From: W0P28-013 sp963638355
GTDB lineage: Bacteria; Bacteroidota; Bacteroidia; Bacteroidales; Paludibacteraceae
Reading direction: 5' to 3'
Assembly (NCBI GenBank): GCA_963638355.1
Contig: CAVHRT010000035.1
Span: forward strand, 1 to 15,456
Length of the DNA: 15,456 nt
Positions within the stretch are counted from its first letter, which is position 1; every line of letters begins with the position of its first letter. The notes under the pieces are model-generated. The model saw only the letters and a program-made list of their open reading frames with translations. It did not search any database and was not told the DNA's origin. Position numbers and translations under genes: made by a program. Below, piece by piece: positions 12,273-15,456 of the stretch.

Positions 12273-12461
12273 GTTGGAAGTTAGGAGTGAGGAATTAGGA
12301 GTGGGTGGATTTCTAATTTCTAGATTTCTGGTTTGAATAGTATCTGAATTTCTAGTTGTTTTTCGAATTGCTATCGCAATTTCTGTTTTTTGGTTTGTAG
12401 GGACGCGGCACGCCACGTCCTACTGGTCTTGTGTGAATAATTTCTCTATAAATTGCCTTGC
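12273..12461. other. Repeat-rich non-coding stretch
   Basis: No gene seen. It contains degenerate GGAAGTTAGGAGTGA-like and ATTTCTA-like tandem units (about 12271-12355), the hairpin GAATTGC-TATC-GCAATTTC (12365-12383) and the dispersed palindrome at 12397-12423. Confidence 0.6.
12397..12423. repeat. Dispersed palindromic repeat (GTAGGGACG...CGTCCTAC)
   Basis: 27 bp, closely similar to 7531-7557: same GTAGGGACG left arm, a GGCAnGCC centre, and a CGTCC-TA right arm with one C missing. A hairpin GAATTGC/GCAATTTC precedes it by 13 bp, the order also seen around 6153-6248. Confidence 0.75.
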
Positions 12462-12572
12462 TTAAATCCAACATAGATTCCACCCCTCCGCCAGTTTCTC
12501 CTTGTACCACTGACTTTTCTTGATGGCTTCTACTTCCTCCCTGCTCATGTATCTCGGTCTTGGCATTGCCAT
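12462..12572 (-). CDS. Small protein of 36 residues, unknown function
   Basis: An open frame from ATG (12572) to TAA (12462), starting MAMPRPRYMSREEVEAIKKS and ending in LAEGWNLCWI. A second possible start is the Met at residue 3. The composition is protein-like: a basic N-terminus, an amphipathic charged helix (about residues 10-29) and an aromatic tail with two Trp residues. It lies 27 bp after the stop of the MORN-repeat gene in the same direction, so it can share that transcript. No Shine-Dalgarno is visible, which is normal here. I do not recognise a family; it could also be a decayed end of a longer gene. Confidence 0.5.
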   Translation of the reverse strand: MAMPRPRYMSREEVEAIKKSQWYKEKLAEGWNLCWI

Positions 12573-12599
12573 AGTTGAATGTGTTTTAGAATGTTTAAC

Positions 12600-14501
12600 T
12601 TACAACGACCACAGAAATTTGTATATCTGGTCGGCAAGGGTTGCAATCACAAGTATTCGCGAACCTTTGGGCAGCTTGGCTTTTAGGCTCGTTTTGTAAA
12701 CTTTTTGCGGCTGCACATTCACAGTTGGGAAACCTTCGACCTCTAATTCGTTGGACTTTCCGTTTATGTCGATGTAGTAGAATTTCACCGAATTTTCGCC
12801 AAATTGTATGGCGTTTTTTTGCTTGTTCATCAAAAGAAAGTTGAAAGTAATTGCCTTTTTTGTAACCATTGTGTCCACAGCCAAGTAAAGGCAACTGTCG
12901 TTGTAGTACAGCGAGCGTCTGCCGTTTGCTGTGGCGATGTTTGGCTTTTTCGCGGGATTTTCTTTTGGCGTAGGTTTGGTGACGTTAGAATTTGCGCTTG
13001 TGTTAGTTTTCACTTGTGGCTTCGCTGTTTGTGCTGGTTTTCCGGGCTTGGTTATGGCATTTGCTGCGAGCAAAAGTTTGTCCCAAGTGAAGGTGTAATC
13101 GGTGCCATCGAGTTTGAATGTCAGATTGTGTTGCAGCGTTTTTCGTTCGGGCTTCACGTTCACGTAGCACTTTATCGACGAAAATGGCGGAATGTCGGTC
13201 GGCTGAATGTAGTATTCCATTCGTTCCTGCACAGCGCTTGCATCGTTTGCATCGATGCGATCGCTCATTCTCGAAACGGCTTCGACTTGCTCTTCGACCT
13301 GAAGTCGCGCAAGCTCTGGATCGTAAATCTCAACTTTGCCTTTGGTCGTTGCAACTACTCTGTCGTTTTGGTCGACATAATTTGTGGTAACATCTACTGT
13401 GGCTGTGCCGTTGCTGTTGTCGAGGCTCGAGGCCGCGCCCATCAGCAATCCGAGAAAAATTGCGCCAACCATCTGCCGTGCCTCTATCTTGCTCTGATAT
13501 TGCTCTGGCGAAAGCACATCGGCGTCGGTCAGCGTGGTATCGTTGAGCAAAACTTTCGATGTGATGTCGCTTGGCTCGATGTGAATGGTGTTTGGCGTGC
13601 AGTTGTCGATGCTGATGTAGTAGCGAATGTAGCGGCCATAGTCGGTAACTTTTTCAGGATGTATCGATAGTTGAATGCCGTTTATCGCATATTTTTCGAG
13701 ACCATAAGAACCATCGATGCGATTTTGTGGCGTAACTTTTTCTTTCGCCACAGAGTGGTCGGAATTCTTCAGGCGATATTTCATGCCGTCGTATTCTGCA
13801 TTTGAGTAATCGCTAGCGTAGTTCCCGTTGTCGTACTCCGTTTCCATGCGAAAGCGATTTTGTGCATCGCCAATCACTCTTGTGCCGTGTTCGCGTCCAT
13901 TCACATAGTTCGTACTTTTGGCGAGATTCCCGTTTGAATAATATTCGGTGTATTTGCCATTGAGAACTTCGTTTTTGTACTGCGCAAAAATGGCGAGTTT
14001 TCCATCTTTGAAATACTTGTAATAATCGCCCGAAAGTTGGCTATCGGCATAGTTGCATTTAATGTGAATGCCGCCGTTGGGGTAATATTCAATGTACTGC
14101 CCATTTTTGTAGCCATCTTTGTACTGAGCGAAAATTTCCAGCGTGCCATCGCTTAGATATTTGTAGTAATCGCCTGAAAAATAGCCATTTGCAAGCGTAC
14201 TTTTAACGCGAACATTGCCGTTGAGGTAGTACGATTTATATTCGCCGTGCAGCACCGTTTTCTTGTCGTCCATCTTGTCGATGCTCTTGAAACCGCCTTC
14301 GCTTATTAGGTTGTCTTTCGAATCGAACAGGCGGGTTTTGTTGCCAAATTGTTTCGAACGCGACACAATGCGGTAGTAGGTGCAAAATTCTTTGCTTGCT
14401 ACACCTTTGAAATCGCTGTCGTAATAGTAAGTCTCGGCCGAAATTGTGCGGTTGAAGCTTGCAATGATGCAAAAAAGTATGGTCAAATAAGTGTGTTTCA
14501 T
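12600..14501 (-). CDS. Exported MORN/YwqK-repeat protein of unknown function
   Basis: 633 residues. A Sec signal peptide (about 1-22, cut near ISA-ET) directs export; there is no lipobox. Residues about 85-205 hold repeats of the MORN_2/YwqK type, [G/S]xYxxYxxxGxLxxxxxYxxG, including two nearly equal 47-residue units (about 107-153 and 156-202) sharing SGDYYKY and IFAQYK. A middle domain (about 265-480) has a hydrophobic glycine/alanine patch GAIFLGLLMGAASS (347-360) that could touch a membrane, and a beta-rich part with YIQPTDIPPFSSIKCYVNVKP. A Pro/Thr/Lys/Asn-rich linker (about 484-525) leads to a C-terminal beta-rich domain (about 526-633). YwqK-type repeats are annotated as antitoxins in some genomes, but no toxin is visible, and this protein is exported. 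It starts 22 bp after the amidohydrolase-like gene. Confidence 0.85.
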   Translation of the reverse strand: MKHTYLTILFCIIASFNRTISAETYYYDSDFKGVASKEFCTYYRIVSRSKQFGNKTRLFDSKDNLISEGGFKSIDKMDDKKTVLHGEYKSYYLNGNVRVKSTLANGYFSGDYYKYLSDGTLEIFAQYKDGYKNGQYIEYYPNGGIHIKCNYADSQLSGDYYKYFKDGKLAIFAQYKNEVLNGKYTEYYSNGNLAKSTNYVNGREHGTRVIGDAQNRFRMETEYDNGNYASDYSNAEYDGMKYRLKNSDHSVAKEKVTPQNRIDGSYGLEKYAINGIQLSIHPEKVTDYGRYIRYYISIDNCTPNTIHIEPSDITSKVLLNDTTLTDADVLSPEQYQSKIEARQMVGAIFLGLLMGAASSLDNSNGTATVDVTTNYVDQNDRVVATTKGKVEIYDPELARLQVEEQVEAVSRMSDRIDANDASAVQERMEYYIQPTDIPPFSSIKCYVNVKPERKTLQHNLTFKLDGTDYTFTWDKLLLAANAITKPGKPAQTAKPQVKTNTSANSNVTKPTPKENPAKKPNIATANGRRSLYYNDSCLYLAVDTMVTKKAITFNFLLMNKQKNAIQFGENSVKFYYIDINGKSNELEVEGFPTVNVQPQKVYKTSLKAKLPKGSRILVIATLADQIYKFLWSL

Positions 14502-14523
14502 AATGAAGTGTGTTTTTTGAAGA

Positions 14524-15393
14524 TTAGAATTTTTTTGATTTAAGCAGAAGCGGATACAACGCTTGCAAATCGCTCTGCAGTTGAACGAAATTTTCGGTCT
14601 TTTCCAAAGTCTCTTCGTTCATATACAGTCGTTTCGAGACCTCAATCATCAGCGAATGATAATTGATTGGAACTTCTACAGTTTTGCTACAGGAAAATGG
14701 TGTGTTGAGACCGACTTTGTAACCTTTTTCTTTGAAATAATCCGCTACAACCTGCAGCGTGTCGTCGCTAGGGCGCGACCAATCGTCGTTGTAACCGAGG
14801 CAGATGTCGATGTCGCTAGGCTCGGGACAAAGTGCAGTAGGCGATGTCGAAAAACTGTGGCAGTCTATCAGCAAAACGGGAGGGTGATAGAATGATTCGC
14901 GTCCATTGGTGCTACACTCCATCAATAAATCTTCCAATGCTCGCTGGTGTGCCATGTAGTAATCATAACACGTGTTCCGAGCGCGAACAGCATTGTAGTA
15001 CCACTTTCCAAAGCTTAACATGCAGATGCCTAATGTTGGTCCAAAGGGGTCATCCTTATTTAGAAACTTCTTTTCCAATGGATCGTGAGCCAATCGTTCA
15101 ACGTCACAGATTGCGCGATTCCATTGGAACACAATCGATTTGATCCGTTCGTTTTCTTCAGACGGGACGAACAGTTCATCGGTATACCAGTCGATAAATG
15201 GTCGTGCTAATTTTTGAATGCTTGGCTCTACCACTGGTATTGAAGAAGTAACATAAGGGTTAGGCGCACGCCAAAAAGCACCTGGCACTCTCGATTTGGA
15301 GTGCGGCACATGCAGAACAATACTTGAATAGGGAGCTTCGTAGGAGTTTTTTGGTTCGGCAGACTCCTTGGCTGCCAGACTGTTGTAAGACAT
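14524..15393 (-). CDS. N-formylglutamate amidohydrolase-family protein
   Basis: 289 residues. The family (FGase/HutG-type, zinc hydrolases) is recognised by VLHVPHSK (26-33), WYTDELF (69-75), RAICDVERL (93-101), LLIDCHSF (174-181), DICLGYND (196-203), VGLNTPFS (227-234) and MIEVSKRLYMNE (249-260). Histidines 28, 31 and 179, Asp71-Glu and Glu251 are candidate metal or catalytic residues by analogy. Members release formate from N-formylglutamate in histidine breakdown, but many in Bacteroidetes lack hut neighbours and their substrate is unknown; no hut gene is seen here. It is cytoplasmic, with no signal peptide. The MORN-repeat gene follows at 22 bp, so they are probably co-transcribed. Confidence 0.88.
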   Translation of the reverse strand: MSYNSLAAKESAEPKNSYEAPYSSIVLHVPHSKSRVPGAFWRAPNPYVTSSIPVVEPSIQKLARPFIDWYTDELFVPSEENERIKSIVFQWNRAICDVERLAHDPLEKKFLNKDDPFGPTLGICMLSFGKWYYNAVRARNTCYDYYMAHQRALEDLLMECSTNGRESFYHPPVLLIDCHSFSTSPTALCPEPSDIDICLGYNDDWSRPSDDTLQVVADYFKEKGYKVGLNTPFSCSKTVEVPINYHSLMIEVSKRLYMNEETLEKTENFVQLQSDLQALYPLLLKSKKF

Positions 15394-15411
15394 AAATTAA
15401 AAATTTAAGGG

Positions 15412-15456
15412 TTATGCCTTCTGTCTGGGACGAGCAGTCGAACCGCAAGTGCCATT
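15412..15456 (-). CDS. Possible C-terminal end of an upstream gene (partial)
   Basis: Reading leftward from the window edge, one frame gives NGTCGSTARPRQKA and a TAA at 15414-15412, 18 bp before the amidohydrolase-like start. The short spacing suggests an operon partner entering from the right. Fourteen residues are too few to identify it, and the stretch could equally be untranslated. Confidence 0.3.
   Translation of the reverse strand, partial: NGTCGSTARPRQKA

Noticed and set aside
12804..13670. 288-residue rightward open frame
   Set aside because: Antisense to the MORN-repeat gene; Cys/Phe/Val-rich shadow with no recognisable domain.
12600..14501. Toxin-antitoxin system from the YwqK annotation
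   Set aside because: The protein has a signal peptide and no toxin gene is adjacent, so the label is not supported.

Overview
The window reads as a chromosomal segment of a member of the Bacteroidetes, most likely an uncultured Bacteroidales assembled from a metagenome. The evidence is a set of -7 boxes of the TAnnTTTG type (several with a TTTG-like -33 box 19-21 nt upstream), almost no Shine-Dalgarno sequences, a FISUMP-domain lipoprotein, tandem Mip-type FKBPs and short AT-rich intergenic repeats typical of the group. An internal run of 31 Ns (6391-6421) shows it is a scaffold, not a closed sequence.

Layout. 1-266: 5' part of an NADP-type glutamate dehydrogenase gene, leftward. 451-3930: rightward housekeeping block: panC, a YciO/Sua5-type protein, a membrane-anchored Bacteroidales protein of unknown function, rsmD and a YqeY-like gene, closed by a bidirectional terminator. 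4005-4436: a leftward small heat-shock protein (Hsp20) gene with a textbook sigma-54 promoter and two upstream palindromic activator-type sites. 4758-6119: a MATE efflux pump. 6120-6702: a 580-bp non-coding stretch with hairpins, the assembly gap and a strongly folded RNA ending in a terminator. 6703-7509: a FISUMP lipoprotein. 7756-9405: leftward AMP-binding acyl-CoA ligase. 9406-9786: long leader, a promoter and a nested palindrome array. 9787-10491: a solo RelB/DinJ-type ribbon-helix-helix protein and a DUF486 membrane protein, leftward. 10611-12207: two paralogous FKBP prolyl isomerases, one lipoprotein and one cytoplasmic. 12462-15393: a likely leftward operon of an N-formylglutamate amidohydrolase-like enzyme, a large exported MORN/YwqK-repeat protein and a 36-residue small protein.

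Most genes are ordinary core functions: cofactor synthesis, rRNA modification, protein folding, lipid activation and drug export. The unusual content is in the intergenic DNA. The items most worth a second look are the sigma-54 control region of hsp20, the unidentified structured RNA at 6314-6597 whose closing helix and terminator are mutually exclusive, the promoter-plus-palindrome array at 9650-9743 beside a toxin-less antitoxin-like gene, an 8-residue deletion in a conserved motif of the YciO protein, and a collection of 6-8-bp tandem repeats and dispersed palindromes. No CRISPR array, tRNA, rRNA, transposase or phage gene was seen, and no complete new defence or biosynthetic system could be supported.
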